Virus record (IMG/VR): IMGVR_UViG_3300030098_001314
Span: 1-31,901 of that record
Source of the DNA: a virus
DNA: 31,901 bases
Reading direction: 5' to 3' (one strand)
This document shows positions 7,737 to 15,962 of this stretch, one piece after another. The position numbers were made by a program, and so were the translations under genes. Positions within the stretch are counted from its first letter, which is position 1. The number at the start of each line of letters is the position of its first letter. The notes under the pieces were generated by a model. It worked only from the letters and a program-made list of their open reading frames with translations. It had not been told where the DNA came from and ran no database searches.

Positions 7737-8762
7737 ATGGCGACTTTAAGGTCGGACATAATCGTTCCAGAGGTTTTCACGCCTTACGTTATTGAGCAAA
7801 CAACTCAGCGTGATGCATTTTTGCAGAGCGGTGTGGTTCAGCCTTTGGCAGAGCTTAATGCGACAGAAGGTGGAGACTTTGTGAACGTCCCTTACTGGAA
7901 AGCAAATCTTTCTGGTGATTTCGAAGTTCTTTCAGATAGTGCTTCTTTAACTCCCGGCAAAATCCAAGCAGATAAGCAGATCGGTGTGATTCTTCACAGA
8001 GGTCGTGCTTTTGAAGCCAGAGATTTAGCGGCTCTTGCTGCTGGTGCTGATCCAATGGCAGCTATTGGTAATAAGATCGCTGCTTATATTGCTAACCAAC
8101 GTCAAAAAGACTTGATCTCTTGTCTTTCTGGTGTGTTTGGTTCTATCAATGCAAACGATAGTAACTCTGCGTTATTTGATCTTTGTATTGATTCAGAAAG
8201 TGGAGACTCACCAACAGCTTTAGCTCCTAAGCATGTTGCGAAAGCAAAAGCATTATTAGGAGATGCTGGTGACAAGTTAACTGCTATTGCTGTTCATTCA
8301 AAGGTCTACTACGACCTTGTTGAGCGTAAATTAGTTGATTACGTTGTTGCTGCTGACACCAACCAAACAGCGACCGCAACTGGTGGCTCTATTGCTGGTG
8401 CTTATAGTGGCAACGGTTCTGTTCCTACATACTGCGGCCTTCGTGTAATCGTTTCTGACGATGTAGCGACTACAGGTTCAGGTGCTTCAACAGAATATTC
8501 AACTTACTTCTTTACTCAAGGAGCAGTTGCCTCTGGCGAGCAAGCTGGAATGAATATGGAAACTGACAGAGACATCCTTGCTAAAAGTGATGCTATGGCT
8601 GTTGACCTTCATTACGCATATCACCCTGTTGGCACTAAATGGGCGGTGACACAAACGAATCCGACCAGAAGCCAGCTAGAAACCGTAGCCAATTGGTCGA
8701 AGGTCTACGAGACAAAGAATATTGGAATCGTGAGAGCGACCAATATTTCCAACATGGATTGA
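7737..8762 (+). CDS. Major capsid protein
   Basis: A 341-residue protein that forms the icosahedral shell. It begins ATLRSDIIVPEVFTPYVIEQ, a start I associate with phage coat proteins of the HK97 fold, followed by TEGGDFVNVPYW and the VILHRGRAFEARDLAALAAGADPMAAIG segment typical of the spine helix region. It lies directly downstream of the scaffold gene with a good AGGA ribosome-binding site. No N-terminal prodomain of HK97 size is obvious, which fits a separate scaffold. Codon use is smoother and richer in GCT/GGT than in its neighbours, as expected for high expression (visual impression only). Confidence 0.9.
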   Translation: MATLRSDIIVPEVFTPYVIEQTTQRDAFLQSGVVQPLAELNATEGGDFVNVPYWKANLSGDFEVLSDSASLTPGKIQADKQIGVILHRGRAFEARDLAALAAGADPMAAIGNKIAAYIANQRQKDLISCLSGVFGSINANDSNSALFDLCIDSESGDSPTALAPKHVAKAKALLGDAGDKLTAIAVHSKVYYDLVERKLVDYVVAADTNQTATATGGSIAGAYSGNGSVPTYCGLRVIVSDDVATTGSGASTEYSTYFFTQGAVASGEQAGMNMETDRDILAKSDAMAVDLHYAYHPVGTKWAVTQTNPTRSQLETVANWSKVYETKNIGIVRATNISNMD

Positions 8763-8774
8763 GGTATTTAACTA

Positions 8775-9137
8775 ATGTCAATCTTTGAAACTTCGGCTGG
8801 TAAATTAATCGGCCCGACTACTGGAGGCACAGTTACTCAAGCAACTTCTAAAGCTACTGGGGTAACACTTAATAAGGCTTCTGGTCAAATCACCATGGAT
8901 GATGCAGCCTTAGCGGCTGCGGCAGAAGTCTCTTTCACTGTTACTAATAGTGAAATAGCAGCAACCGATGTGGTGCTAGTCAATCACGGGAGTGCTGGAA
9001 CTGCAGGTGCTTATTTAGTGCAGGCAAACACCATCGCTGCTGGCTCATTTGCAATCACAGTGGCTAACCTCTCCGCTGGTTCTTTGGGTGAGGCAATTGT
9101 TCTTAACTTTGTAGCTCTTAAGGGTTCATCTAGTTAA
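8775..9137 (+). CDS. Capsid decoration/head accessory protein candidate
   Basis: 120 residues, Ala/Thr/Ser/Val-rich and predicted all-beta, with the core TGVTLNKASGQITMDDAAL, then VSFTVTNSEIAATDVV and GEAIVLNFVALKG. This pattern recurs in a family of small phage proteins that I have seen encoded next to capsid genes and that are thought to be structural. It follows the capsid gene by 12 nt. Likely an outer-capsid decoration or head-fibre-base protein. The exact role is inferred from position. Confidence 0.6.
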   Translation: MSIFETSAGKLIGPTTGGTVTQATSKATGVTLNKASGQITMDDAALAAAAEVSFTVTNSEIAATDVVLVNHGSAGTAGAYLVQANTIAAGSFAITVANLSAGSLGEAIVLNFVALKGSSS

Positions 9138-9304
9138 TGGGTCTTGCTGCATTTAGGCGAGCAAGGGAAAGAGAGGCTGCTTTAATAGCGGCCTCTACTC
9201 CTATTGAGCAACCAAAGCCAAAAAGGAAACGTAAACCAAAAGCAAAAGCTTTAACAAATGGCAATCTCGATAGTTGCGACAGTCGGATCAGCATCAGCGA
9301 ATAG
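9137..9304 (+). CDS. Small Arg/Lys-rich protein (55 residues)
   Basis: ATG at 9137 overlaps the previous stop by one base (TAATG), an arrangement typical of coupled phage genes. It begins MGLAAFRRARERE and has a basic run PKPKRKRKPKAKA. It fills the 120-nt gap before the next gene and then overlaps that gene's first 47 nt. The coupling argues it is real; the long overlap argues some caution. Its role is unknown. By charge it may bind DNA or the acidic inner face of another structural protein. Confidence 0.5.
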   Translation: MGLAAFRRAREREAALIAASTPIEQPKPKRKRKPKAKALTNGNLDSCDSRISISE

Positions 9305-9824
9305 TTACATTACTCTTTCTGATGCCAATGCAATCGTTGAAGGTTTGACACCTGATGACGATGTAAAAGCATGGGAAGCTGGCTCGACAAGTGATGACTA
9401 TAGAAATCGTGCTTTATATACAGCTTGTCAAAGAATTGATCGTGAAAGATTTTTAGGTGCAAGGGCTGACGATACTCAAGCTCTTCAATGGCCTAGAGAT
9501 GGAGTTAGAAAACCTGATACTTATATCAATACTTATGCAACTGGATTTCCTTTTCGCATTACAACTGACTATTACACAACGACAGAGATACCCGATCAAA
9601 TTAAAAAAGCTCAAGTTGTTTTAGCTGTTTATTTGCAAAACAATCCAAGTGGTATTGGTTTAGGTGGTTTAGAAGATTTTAAAAATGTTCAGATTGGAAA
9701 TTTGAATGTTACTCCTAATTTTTACGGGTCAGTTGGTGCAGATAGAATCCCCCCAATCGTTGAAAGATACTTCACTGGTCTTAGAATCAGTGGACCCGGA
9801 AACGTAGCCATCAAACGGAGCTAA
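9258..9824 (+). CDS. Head-tail connector protein (DnaT-like family)
   Basis: 188 residues. The opening SANSYITLSDANAIVEG and the following ALYTACQRIDRERFLGAR, LQWPRDGVRKPD and IPDQIKKAQVVLAVYLQNNP segments match the phage family usually annotated as DnaT-like (DnaT_2), which occurs between capsid and tail genes and is regarded as a head-tail adaptor. Despite the family name there is no reason to expect a primosome role here. It docks on the portal and begins the neck. It ends 2 nt before the next gene. Confidence 0.7.
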   Translation: MAISIVATVGSASANSYITLSDANAIVEGLTPDDDVKAWEAGSTSDDYRNRALYTACQRIDRERFLGARADDTQALQWPRDGVRKPDTYINTYATGFPFRITTDYYTTTEIPDQIKKAQVVLAVYLQNNPSGIGLGGLEDFKNVQIGNLNVTPNFYGSVGADRIPPIVERYFTGLRISGPGNVAIKRS

Positions 9825-9826
9825 CC

Positions 9827-10063
9827 ATGCCTTACGACTATCCAGCAGCATTAATCATCACTGACACAAGCGCACATACAGGGCGGTTTGGGAAAGTTCA
9901 TGCTTTAGCAGATGCTTCTTGCACTTTTGTCTCTGAATCTTTGACCGAAAATGGTTCGTCAACTATTAACGGAATAACGATGAACGCAGGGACAGAAATA
10001 GAAGGAATTGTTATTACAAGTATTACTTTGGCAAGCGGTCAAGTAGTTGCTTATCGTTTGTAA
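9827..10063 (+). CDS. Small beta-rich neck/head protein of unknown function
   Basis: 78 residues, beginning MPYDYPAALIITDTSAHTG, with the hydrophobic/Thr alternation of a beta-sandwich and the segment NGITMNAGTEIEGIVITSIT. It is coupled to the next gene (TAATG, 1-nt overlap). Position within the connector block suggests a small head-completion or decoration protein. I do not recognise a specific family. Confidence 0.55.
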   Translation: MPYDYPAALIITDTSAHTGRFGKVHALADASCTFVSESLTENGSSTINGITMNAGTEIEGIVITSITLASGQVVAYRL

Positions 10064-10419
10064 TGGGTCTTGCTTCTTCTTTAAAAAAAGCAGCATCTAA
10101 GAGTTTAAAAGCTCTTGGTGGTTCTGTAACGATTAGAAAAGTAACTGCCGGAACTTATAACACAACAACAGGAGCCATTAGCGAAAGCACAGCAGATACA
10201 GTTGTTAATGGTGCTTTGTCTGATGTTAGTAATTCTGAGGTTAATGATTTAATTCAAGCAAAGGATAAGGTTTGTATTATTTCAGCAGGTGATTTGGATT
10301 ATGTACCAACACCTAAAGATCGTGTTGTAATCAGCTCAGTTGTTTATCAGATTGTGCAGGTCAACACTGAGGAACAAAATAATACCCCAATTGCTTTTAC
10401 TTTGTTCTTGAGGTCGTAA
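10063..10419 (+). CDS. Head closure/neck protein candidate
   Basis: 118 residues: a basic N-terminal helix (LKKAASKSLKALGG) followed by beta strands. VTIRKVTAGTYNTTTG and DRVVISSVVYQIVQVN, with a preceding DYVPTPKD loop, resemble head-closure or stopper proteins that seal the portal after packaging. It sits between the connector and the gp10-like gene, where that protein is expected, with 1-nt overlaps on both sides. The assignment is by order and fold-like pattern. Confidence 0.6.
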   Translation: MGLASSLKKAASKSLKALGGSVTIRKVTAGTYNTTTGAISESTADTVVNGALSDVSNSEVNDLIQAKDKVCIISAGDLDYVPTPKDRVVISSVVYQIVQVNTEEQNNTPIAFTLFLRS

Positions 10420-10772
10420 TGGTTAGACAAATAAGGCTTGATCAGATTGATGATGTAATGGCTGAGGCCGTTCAAAAATTAGTTAGAACAACGACTTTGG
10501 AATGGTCTGCAAGGGTGAAGAAAGCAACTCCAGTCGATACTGGACGCTTGAGAATGGCATGGCAAACAGATGTGTCAAAACCATATACAGGAACGATATT
10601 AAATAATGTTGAATATGCAGAACCAGTTATTTATGGTCAAAACTTGCCTCCTTCATGGGGCGGGCAGTACCGAACAAGACAAGCGACAGTAAAAGGTTAT
10701 CCAGAAATTATTGGAAAAGAATTGGAAAACTGGGCTAGGGGAGAATATGAAAAAATCAAGAGGAGTATCTGA
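10419..10772 (+). CDS. Tail completion/neck protein, HK97 gp10-like
   Basis: 117 residues with the diagnostic ATPVDTGRLRMAWQTDV segment of the HK97-gp10 family, followed by NNVEYAEPVIYGQ. Members act at the head-tail interface in long-tailed phages. It is coupled by a 1-nt overlap to its neighbours and immediately precedes the tail terminator, the usual order. Confidence 0.82.
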   Translation: MVRQIRLDQIDDVMAEAVQKLVRTTTLEWSARVKKATPVDTGRLRMAWQTDVSKPYTGTILNNVEYAEPVIYGQNLPPSWGGQYRTRQATVKGYPEIIGKELENWARGEYEKIKRSI

Positions 10773-11188
10773 TGGCAGCCGTTGACCTAAACACAATCAG
10801 ATCAACTATTGAGGCACGATTAGCTACAGAACTTGCAAGTAGTCCTGTCATCCCTGTTGTATTCAATAATATGGCTTATGACTCAACAGGTGTTGAATCG
10901 TTTGTCCAGTGTCAGGTTAGTTTTGGTGCTAATGCTTATTTAAGTCAATCAACTGATTCTCATAACTCTGTTGTTGGTCTAATTCTTCTAAATACTTACA
11001 CCCCAGAATCGACAGGGGCAGGAGCAAATTTAACCATTGCAAAAAGGATAAGAGATTTATACAACCGTCAAACAGTTTCCAGCGTAATTTTCGATGCACC
11101 TGTTGGGCCTGAAACATTAACGGGTGGGCCTGATGGTTTTTATCAAACACAGATTAGAATAACTTTTGAGATATTTGAAAATCTTTAA
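10772..11188 (+). CDS. Tail terminator protein (DUF4128/lambda U-like)
   Basis: 138 residues. The N-terminal helix LNTIRSTIEARLATEL is followed by PVVFNNMAYDSTGVESFVQC and a C-terminal strand GFYQTQIRITFEIFENL, the layout of phage tail terminators. Such proteins cap the growing tail tube as a hexamer and join it to the head. It lies between the gp10-like gene and the tube gene. Confidence 0.75.
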   Translation: MAAVDLNTIRSTIEARLATELASSPVIPVVFNNMAYDSTGVESFVQCQVSFGANAYLSQSTDSHNSVVGLILLNTYTPESTGAGANLTIAKRIRDLYNRQTVSSVIFDAPVGPETLTGGPDGFYQTQIRITFEIFENL

Positions 11189-11190
11189 TC

Positions 11191-11334
11191 ATGGAATTTA
11201 CGGAAGAAATGCTTGATGCTATTGAAGCTGTAAAGGGTCGTAGAGATCCAGCTTATTGGGATCCTCGTTGTAGGAGATACATGGAAAAAAACAAAACAGC
11301 CGTTAAAAATGTAAAAGATACTAAAAAAGGTTAA
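11191..11334 (+). CDS. Small charged protein (47 residues)
   Basis: ATG at 11191, 2 nt after the terminator gene's stop; stop TAA at 11332-11334. It begins MEFTEEMLDAIEAVKG, continues RRDPAYWDPRCRRYM, and ends Lys-rich. The acidic helix, an aromatic/Arg core and the basic tail look like a genuine small protein. Unknown function; position suggests a tail or neck assembly accessory. Confidence 0.6.
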   Translation: MEFTEEMLDAIEAVKGRRDPAYWDPRCRRYMEKNKTAVKNVKDTKKG

Positions 11335-11363
11335 TATAGCTGTAACAACTTTTTTTTATTCTC

Positions 11364-11783
11364 ATGGCCGTTCTTAAAGGTGATGTTGGTAAAATCATGT
11401 TTGAAAATGCTGGCGGTACTGAGGCCGATATTGCAGCAACTAGATCATGGTCTTTATCCGTTACTAAAGATACTCACGAAACAACAAAACAAGGCGATAC
11501 ATCAAAGTCTTTTATTGGTGGTTTGATCTCTGGAGAGGGTTCAGTTGAACTTTTATATGACAATGCAGGCAACTCTGATTATCAGGCATTTATTGATGAT
11601 GTCCTAGTAACAGGTGATGCAGGTGATGCATTGTTTGAGTTGTTCCCTGATTCGTCAGCGTCAGCAAAGAAGATCAGTTTTGCTGGCATTATCACAGGTG
11701 CAGAGTATGGAACCACTCTTGGAGAGACTCAAGTTGTTAATGTTTCGTTTATTACTAACGGTGCTATCACCTCTGCTATTTAA
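11364..11783 (+). CDS. Major tail tube protein
   Basis: 139 residues. ATRSWSLSVTKDTHETTKQGD followed by SFIGGLISGEGSVELLYDN is the beta-sandwich signature of siphovirus tail tube proteins, which stack as hexameric rings along the tape measure to form the DNA conduit. It is compact, with no added C-terminal Ig domain as in lambda V. It is located between terminator and tail chaperone genes, as expected. The leader 11335-11363 is T-rich. Confidence 0.88.
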   Translation: MAVLKGDVGKIMFENAGGTEADIAATRSWSLSVTKDTHETTKQGDTSKSFIGGLISGEGSVELLYDNAGNSDYQAFIDDVLVTGDAGDALFELFPDSSASAKKISFAGIITGAEYGTTLGETQVVNVSFITNGAITSAI

Positions 11784-11794
11784 TAGTATTAAAT
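11778..11794 (+). other. Short perfect hairpin between tube and chaperone genes
   Basis: ATTTAAT-AGT-ATTAAAT: a perfect 7-bp stem with a 3-nt loop that includes the tube gene stop codon. It is followed directly by AAAGGA, the ribosome-binding site of the next gene. With no GC pairs and no T-run it is unlikely to terminate. It could set relative expression by mRNA processing or by occluding translation. Confidence 0.4.
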
Positions 11795-11810
11795 AAAGGA
11801 TCCCTAATTT

Positions 11811-12164
11811 ATGTCAGCTAAAAGAACAGTAAATCTAATCACTGAGGCTTTCAGTGATGAAATGTCTAGCCGTCGGAAATACGAGTTAAAGAATAGAAAT
11901 GGTGAGACAATTGTTGATTTATATTTTCCTCCATTAACGAGGCACGATAGGCAACGGGCGCAATCTTCAGCAGGAACAGATGAAGCTTTAACGGTTTCAA
12001 CTCAATTGCTGTGTCAGATGGCTGAGCTAGAAGATGGAACAAAAGCTTTTGCTAAGGCTGACGCTCCAAATTTACAGAGAGAATTACCTGAAAATGTATT
12101 GAATGAAATTGAGTTATTTTTGTTTGACGTTCAGATTGATTTAGATACAGCAAAAAAAAGTTAA
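11811..12164 (+). CDS. Tail assembly chaperone, G-like
   Basis: 117 residues in the zero frame. It sits between tail tube and tape measure genes, where nearly all siphoviruses have a chaperone made in two forms by frameshifting. It contains KYELKNRNGETIVDLYFPPL and a helical C-terminus NEIELFLFDVQIDLDTA. The reading frame ends on a run of eight A's followed by G, exactly where a slip is expected. The short form probably coats the tape measure during assembly. Confidence 0.82.
   Translation: MSAKRTVNLITEAFSDEMSSRRKYELKNRNGETIVDLYFPPLTRHDRQRAQSSAGTDEALTVSTQLLCQMAELEDGTKAFAKADAPNLQRELPENVLNEIELFLFDVQIDLDTAKKS
12152..12160 (+). promoter_or_regulatory. Programmed -1 frameshift site (A8G)
   Basis: The zero frame reads GCA AAA AAA AGT TAA. 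The heptamer A AAA AAA (12152-12158) allows both tRNAs to slip one base back, after which decoding resumes with AAG at 12158 and stays open for 59 codons to TAA at 12335-12337. A stop codon follows the slip site within two codons, and a purine-rich AAAGGGGA lies just downstream. Confidence 0.8.
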
Positions 12165-12337
12165 AGGGGAATAATTGGCTTTACTTTGAATTTTTCCTAG
12201 CAACAGAATTAGGCCAAACGGTTAGTACTCTTAGGTCATCAATGACTGAGGAGGAGATTATTTATTTTGCTGCTTATTACGAGATAAAAGCGGAAGAAGA
12301 AAAAAGAGCAGCAGAACGAAGCAAAAGGAGAGTATAA
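12158..12337 (+). CDS. GT-type frameshift extension of the tail assembly chaperone
   Basis: The -1 frame encodes 59 residues starting KLKGNNWLYFEFFLATELGQ and continuing TVSTLRSSMTEEEIIYFAAY, a segment typical of lambda T-type extensions, with an Arg/Lys-rich end. No convincing independent start exists: the only in-frame ATG (12241) has no ribosome-binding site and would lose the conserved part. The fusion made by slipping at 12152-12158 is 116 + 59 = 175 residues. In lambda the GT form links tape measure to tube protein. This stretch would otherwise appear as a 205-nt gap before the tape measure gene. Confidence 0.85.
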   Translation, partial: KLKGNNWLYFEFFLATELGQTVSTLRSSMTEEEIIYFAAYYEIKAEEEKRAAERSKRRV

Positions 12338-12369
12338 GGTTAAACTATATGAAAAGGTTTGTGTAAGTA

Positions 12370-14442
12370 GTGGCTCAGTCAAATGTAAAACTTACGGTTG
12401 ATGCAAGAGGGGCAATATCTGCTTTAAACAATACTTCTTTAGCTACAAATAAATTATCAGCAGCAGCGAAGGGAACAACAGCATCTTTAGCAGGGACATC
12501 AACAGCAGCAAAAGGATTGGGAGCTTCATTGGCGGCGACTATGGGGCCGATTATTGCTCTAGGTGCGGCTTTTTCAACTGTTAATAGTGCGTTGAGGATT
12601 TTTTCAGATAGAGAAAGGGATATAAGTATTCTTAGGCAGGGTTTAGAAAATCTAGGTAAAGGAACTGCTTCTTTAAATAAATTGCAAGAAGCAGCAGATA
12701 GATTAGGGAATGAGACTTTATTCAATCAGGATGAATTTACTAGAGGTTTTAATTTATTAACAAGTTTTAGAAATATAGGGGTTGATGCCTACGAGCGAGT
12801 AGCTCAAGCTGCTGCTGATGTTGCCCAAGTTAACCAAGTAGGTGTAAACACATCCTTTATGCAATTAGCAAAAGCATTGCAAGATCCAGAAAGGAATTTA
12901 TCTGCGTTGAATCGTTCTGGTATTGCTTTTACTAAGACTCAAACTGAATTAATAAAGACGTTAATGAAGTCGAATCGAGTAGCAGAAGCTCATACTATGA
13001 TCTTAGATATTGTTGATGAAAGTTATAACAAATTAGCTCAAGCGTCTGCAAAAGGTTTTGCTGGACAGGTTGATTCTTTAACTGAGGCTTGGAGTGATTT
13101 CGGAGAAACTTTAGGTAAAGCAGTTCTTCCTGTTTTGACTCCAGTTGTTCAAGGGATGACAGCTTTACTTAATTTCCTTAATTCGGCTGGAGGTAAAGCG
13201 ACAGCGATTATTGTGGGCCTCACTTTAGCGGCTAAAGGCTTATCTGTTGTCTTGCCTCTTTTACACGCTAATTTTCTTGCAATAAAAGTCTCAGCACAAA
13301 TTGCGACAGGTCAATTAGTTGCAACGCAAGCAACACTTGCTGCAACCTCTGCTGGATTTGCTACTGCTACTGCTGCTGCTAATGCTTTTAAACTTGCTTT
13401 GGCAAAAACAGGAATTGGATTAGTAGTTTTAGCTTTGGGATTTATGACGGCTGAAATTATTAAAGCTAGTGATGAACAAAAAAGATTTAATCAAATATTA
13501 GAGGAAGGTAGTGCCGCAACTGTAACTGAAGAAATAGAAAAAACGACAGCAGAGCTTGAGGCGTTAGAAACCAAGCTAAAAGAATTGCCTGAGGTAATGC
13601 CATTTAAGGAATTAAAAGTCGAAGCTTACAATCAACAAATAGAGGAAACTAAGAAAAAACTAGACGGCCTAAATGAAAGGCTTGTCATTGCTCAAGGTAT
13701 AGAACTTTGGAAAGAATTTGATAAAACACAAACAGCAATCAAAGCTCAAAATATTGAACTAGAGAAAAGCATTGAAAGAGCCAATTTATTAACAGAAGAA
13801 GAACAAAAAGCTTTTGATCTTAAACAGCAAAGCGTTGAGTTGATAGAAAAATATGGAGAAAAGTTGGCTGCTCCATTAATTGAAATTTTAAAAGAAAATC
13901 AAGCGCATGAAGCAACTATCGAAGCAATCAAAAAGAAAGACGAAGCAGCAGAAAAATTAAAAGAGCAATATAAGGAAATTGGTGAAACAATTAAATCAGA
14001 AATTACTGATTCTTTAAAGTCGGCAATAAAAGGAAGTAAAACATTAGGAGAGGCTATGGGTAATGTCTTGAACAGTATTGCTGACAAGGCTTTGGAGGTT
14101 GCTTTGAATATGTCTTTATGGGGTTCAACAGGATCTGGCGGTATGCTAGGGGGTTTGTTTAGTGGAATCTTTGGGAAAGCAAATGGTGGTCCCGTCAGCA
14201 GAAAAACTCCTTACATGGTTGGAGAACGTGGCCCTGAAATCTTTGTACCTCATAGCAGTGGAAAAGTTATTCCAAATAACAAAATAGGAGGAGGTACAAC
14301 TGTTAATGTTACTGTTAATGCTACGGAGTCAAACGTAAGTGCTAGTGGTGGAGAAGCAAAACAATTAGGATTAGCTATAGCTAGTGCTGTTCAACAACAG
14401 CTAGTCAAAGAACGTAGACCTGGAGGACTTTTAAGCGCATAA
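12370..14442 (+). CDS. Tape measure protein (lambda H-like)
   Basis: 690 residues, GTG start at 12370 with a stop codon two codons upstream in frame, so no longer start exists. The N-terminal third is Ala-rich and helical. Hydrophobic segments lie near 275-300 and 347-365, followed by a long charged coiled-coil (about 375-560). The C-terminus carries the conserved NGGPVSRKTPYMVGERGPEIF motif (604-624) seen in lambda-type tape measures. The protein sets tail length and is ejected ahead of the DNA. At roughly 0.15 nm per residue this implies a tail near 100 nm (estimate). No peptidoglycan-hydrolase domain is visible. Confidence 0.92.
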   Translation: MAQSNVKLTVDARGAISALNNTSLATNKLSAAAKGTTASLAGTSTAAKGLGASLAATMGPIIALGAAFSTVNSALRIFSDRERDISILRQGLENLGKGTASLNKLQEAADRLGNETLFNQDEFTRGFNLLTSFRNIGVDAYERVAQAAADVAQVNQVGVNTSFMQLAKALQDPERNLSALNRSGIAFTKTQTELIKTLMKSNRVAEAHTMILDIVDESYNKLAQASAKGFAGQVDSLTEAWSDFGETLGKAVLPVLTPVVQGMTALLNFLNSAGGKATAIIVGLTLAAKGLSVVLPLLHANFLAIKVSAQIATGQLVATQATLAATSAGFATATAAANAFKLALAKTGIGLVVLALGFMTAEIIKASDEQKRFNQILEEGSAATVTEEIEKTTAELEALETKLKELPEVMPFKELKVEAYNQQIEETKKKLDGLNERLVIAQGIELWKEFDKTQTAIKAQNIELEKSIERANLLTEEEQKAFDLKQQSVELIEKYGEKLAAPLIEILKENQAHEATIEAIKKKDEAAEKLKEQYKEIGETIKSEITDSLKSAIKGSKTLGEAMGNVLNSIADKALEVALNMSLWGSTGSGGMLGGLFSGIFGKANGGPVSRKTPYMVGERGPEIFVPHSSGKVIPNNKIGGGTTVNVTVNATESNVSASGGEAKQLGLAIASAVQQQLVKERRPGGLLSA

Positions 14443-14445
14443 ATT

Positions 14446-14790
14446 ATGGCTAACTTTCCAACAACAGTAAATCCAACCTACGGAGCCTCAAAAAATAGTA
14501 ATCCCCAAATAAGAGTTGCAGCTTTTGGTTCAGGGTATTCTCAAAGAAGTGTTTTTGGACTTAATCAAGACTTGAAAAACTGGAGCTTTACTTGGGAAAA
14601 TATTACTGAGACAAATGCTGATGAAATAGAGACATTTCTTGAGGCAAGAGGAGGAGCAGAAAGTTTTAGTTATCAACCACAAGGAGAAGCGGCAGCTAAA
14701 AAGTATATATGTGTTAATTGGTCAAAAAGTATTCCATATCAAAATAGAGCAACAATTAACGCTACATTTCAACAGGTAGCGGAAGCATGA
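14446..14790 (+). CDS. Minor tail protein, lambda M-like
   Basis: 114 residues beginning MANFPTTVNPTYGASKNSNP and containing IRVAAFGSGYSQRSVFGLNQ and LKNWSFTWENIT, a pattern I recognise from the phage minor tail M family. It acts at the tail tip between tape measure and hub. Start 3 nt after the tape measure stop; its stop overlaps the next start by 4 nt (ATGA). Confidence 0.85.
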   Translation: MANFPTTVNPTYGASKNSNPQIRVAAFGSGYSQRSVFGLNQDLKNWSFTWENITETNADEIETFLEARGGAESFSYQPQGEAAAKKYICVNWSKSIPYQNRATINATFQQVAEA

Positions 14791-15962
14791 CGGCTCCAAC
14801 CTTAACAAGGGCATCTTCAACCCCTTTAAATACTGATATTAGTGTTTCAACTGAAACCAATATTGTTTTAGTTTTTGATCAAGCGGTTGATGTAGAAAGT
14901 GGAAACGTTGTTCTTTATAAAGATTCAGATGATTCTGTTGTTGAAACAATTGCAGTCACAAGTGGGCAAGTTACAGGAACAGGAACAACAACAATTACAA
15001 TTAATCCTAGTGTTGTTTTAGAAGGAAATACAAAATATTATTTATTAATTGATGCAACTGCTTTTGATAATTCTGGCGGTGAATCTTATGCAGGTATTAC
15101 AAACCCTTCAGAGTTCTTTTTTAGAACAAATGTTGTACCTAAAACAATACAAGAACAGATACAAAGCCTTGAGCCATCATCAGTTATAGAGCTATTTCAA
15201 TTACATGTATATGTAGATGTTAACAATGCAGATGTAAGTACAATGGTTACTAATGGGGCCGTAGAGTTAGATTCTAATACCTCTGTTTTTTATTATTATG
15301 CAGGAACAAATGAACTTTATGCAGATATAAAATTTGGGACACATTCAGATGGTACAGAAATAACTTATCAAGCTATTCCTTGTGAAATAGATGGATTTAA
15401 GCGTACAACAACAGGAACATTACCAAGACCTACATTTACGATTGCTAACGCTAATAGTGCAATGTCTGCCTTGCTTCAAACATTAAATAGCAGAGGACAA
15501 AAAATTAATTTTTTAGGTGCAAAAGTTCAGCGTATTCGTACTTGTAAAAAGTTTTTAAACGCTTCTAATTTTACAGGTGGATCAAATGCAACGGCTGATC
15601 CTACTGCTATTTTTGAGGCTGATGATTCTTGGTACATTGACCGAATTGCTTCAGAAAATTTAAACGCTATTTCATTTGAACTTGCAACAAAATTAGACCT
15701 GACGAATGTACGTCTTCCTAAAAGGCAGATTATGGAATATTGTCCTTTTAAATACAGAGGCGAGGCGTGTGGTTATACAGGAACGAAATACTTTGATATT
15801 GACGACAATTCAGTAACAACTGAAGCAGAAGATGTTTGTGGTCATCGTCATGAAAGCTGTAAAAAAAGATTTGGAATGATAGATCAATATGGGCAAGTAG
15901 TTATTTTTGCAGGAAAACCATTACCATTTGGAGGTTTCCCAGGTGCAAGACTTCAGATGTAA
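14787..15962 (+). CDS. Minor tail protein, lambda L-like, with N-terminal Ig-like domain
   Basis: 391 residues. The first about 112 form a bacterial Ig-like domain (Big_5 type: NIVLVFDQAVDVESGNVVLY, then TKYYLLIDATAFDNSGG, ending FFFRT). The rest is the lambda L family, with LPRPTFTIANANSAMSALLQ and KLDLTNVRLPKRQ. Four C-terminal cysteines, Cys319, 328, 351 and 358, have spacings of 9, 23 and 7. This matches the spacing I recall for lambda L, which binds a 4Fe-4S cluster. It overlaps the K-like gene by 20 nt. The added Ig-like domain probably decorates the tail tip and may bind host surface sugars (inference). Confidence 0.88.
   Translation: MTAPTLTRASSTPLNTDISVSTETNIVLVFDQAVDVESGNVVLYKDSDDSVVETIAVTSGQVTGTGTTTITINPSVVLEGNTKYYLLIDATAFDNSGGESYAGITNPSEFFFRTNVVPKTIQEQIQSLEPSSVIELFQLHVYVDVNNADVSTMVTNGAVELDSNTSVFYYYAGTNELYADIKFGTHSDGTEITYQAIPCEIDGFKRTTTGTLPRPTFTIANANSAMSALLQTLNSRGQKINFLGAKVQRIRTCKKFLNASNFTGGSNATADPTAIFEADDSWYIDRIASENLNAISFELATKLDLTNVRLPKRQIMEYCPFKYRGEACGYTGTKYFDIDDNSVTTEAEDVCGHRHESCKKRFGMIDQYGQVVIFAGKPLPFGGFPGARLQM

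Noticed and set aside
12375-12725. 116-codon minus-strand ORF inside the tape measure gene
   Set aside because: Shadow of an Ala-rich, repetitive coding region; the plus-strand gene is clear and continuous.
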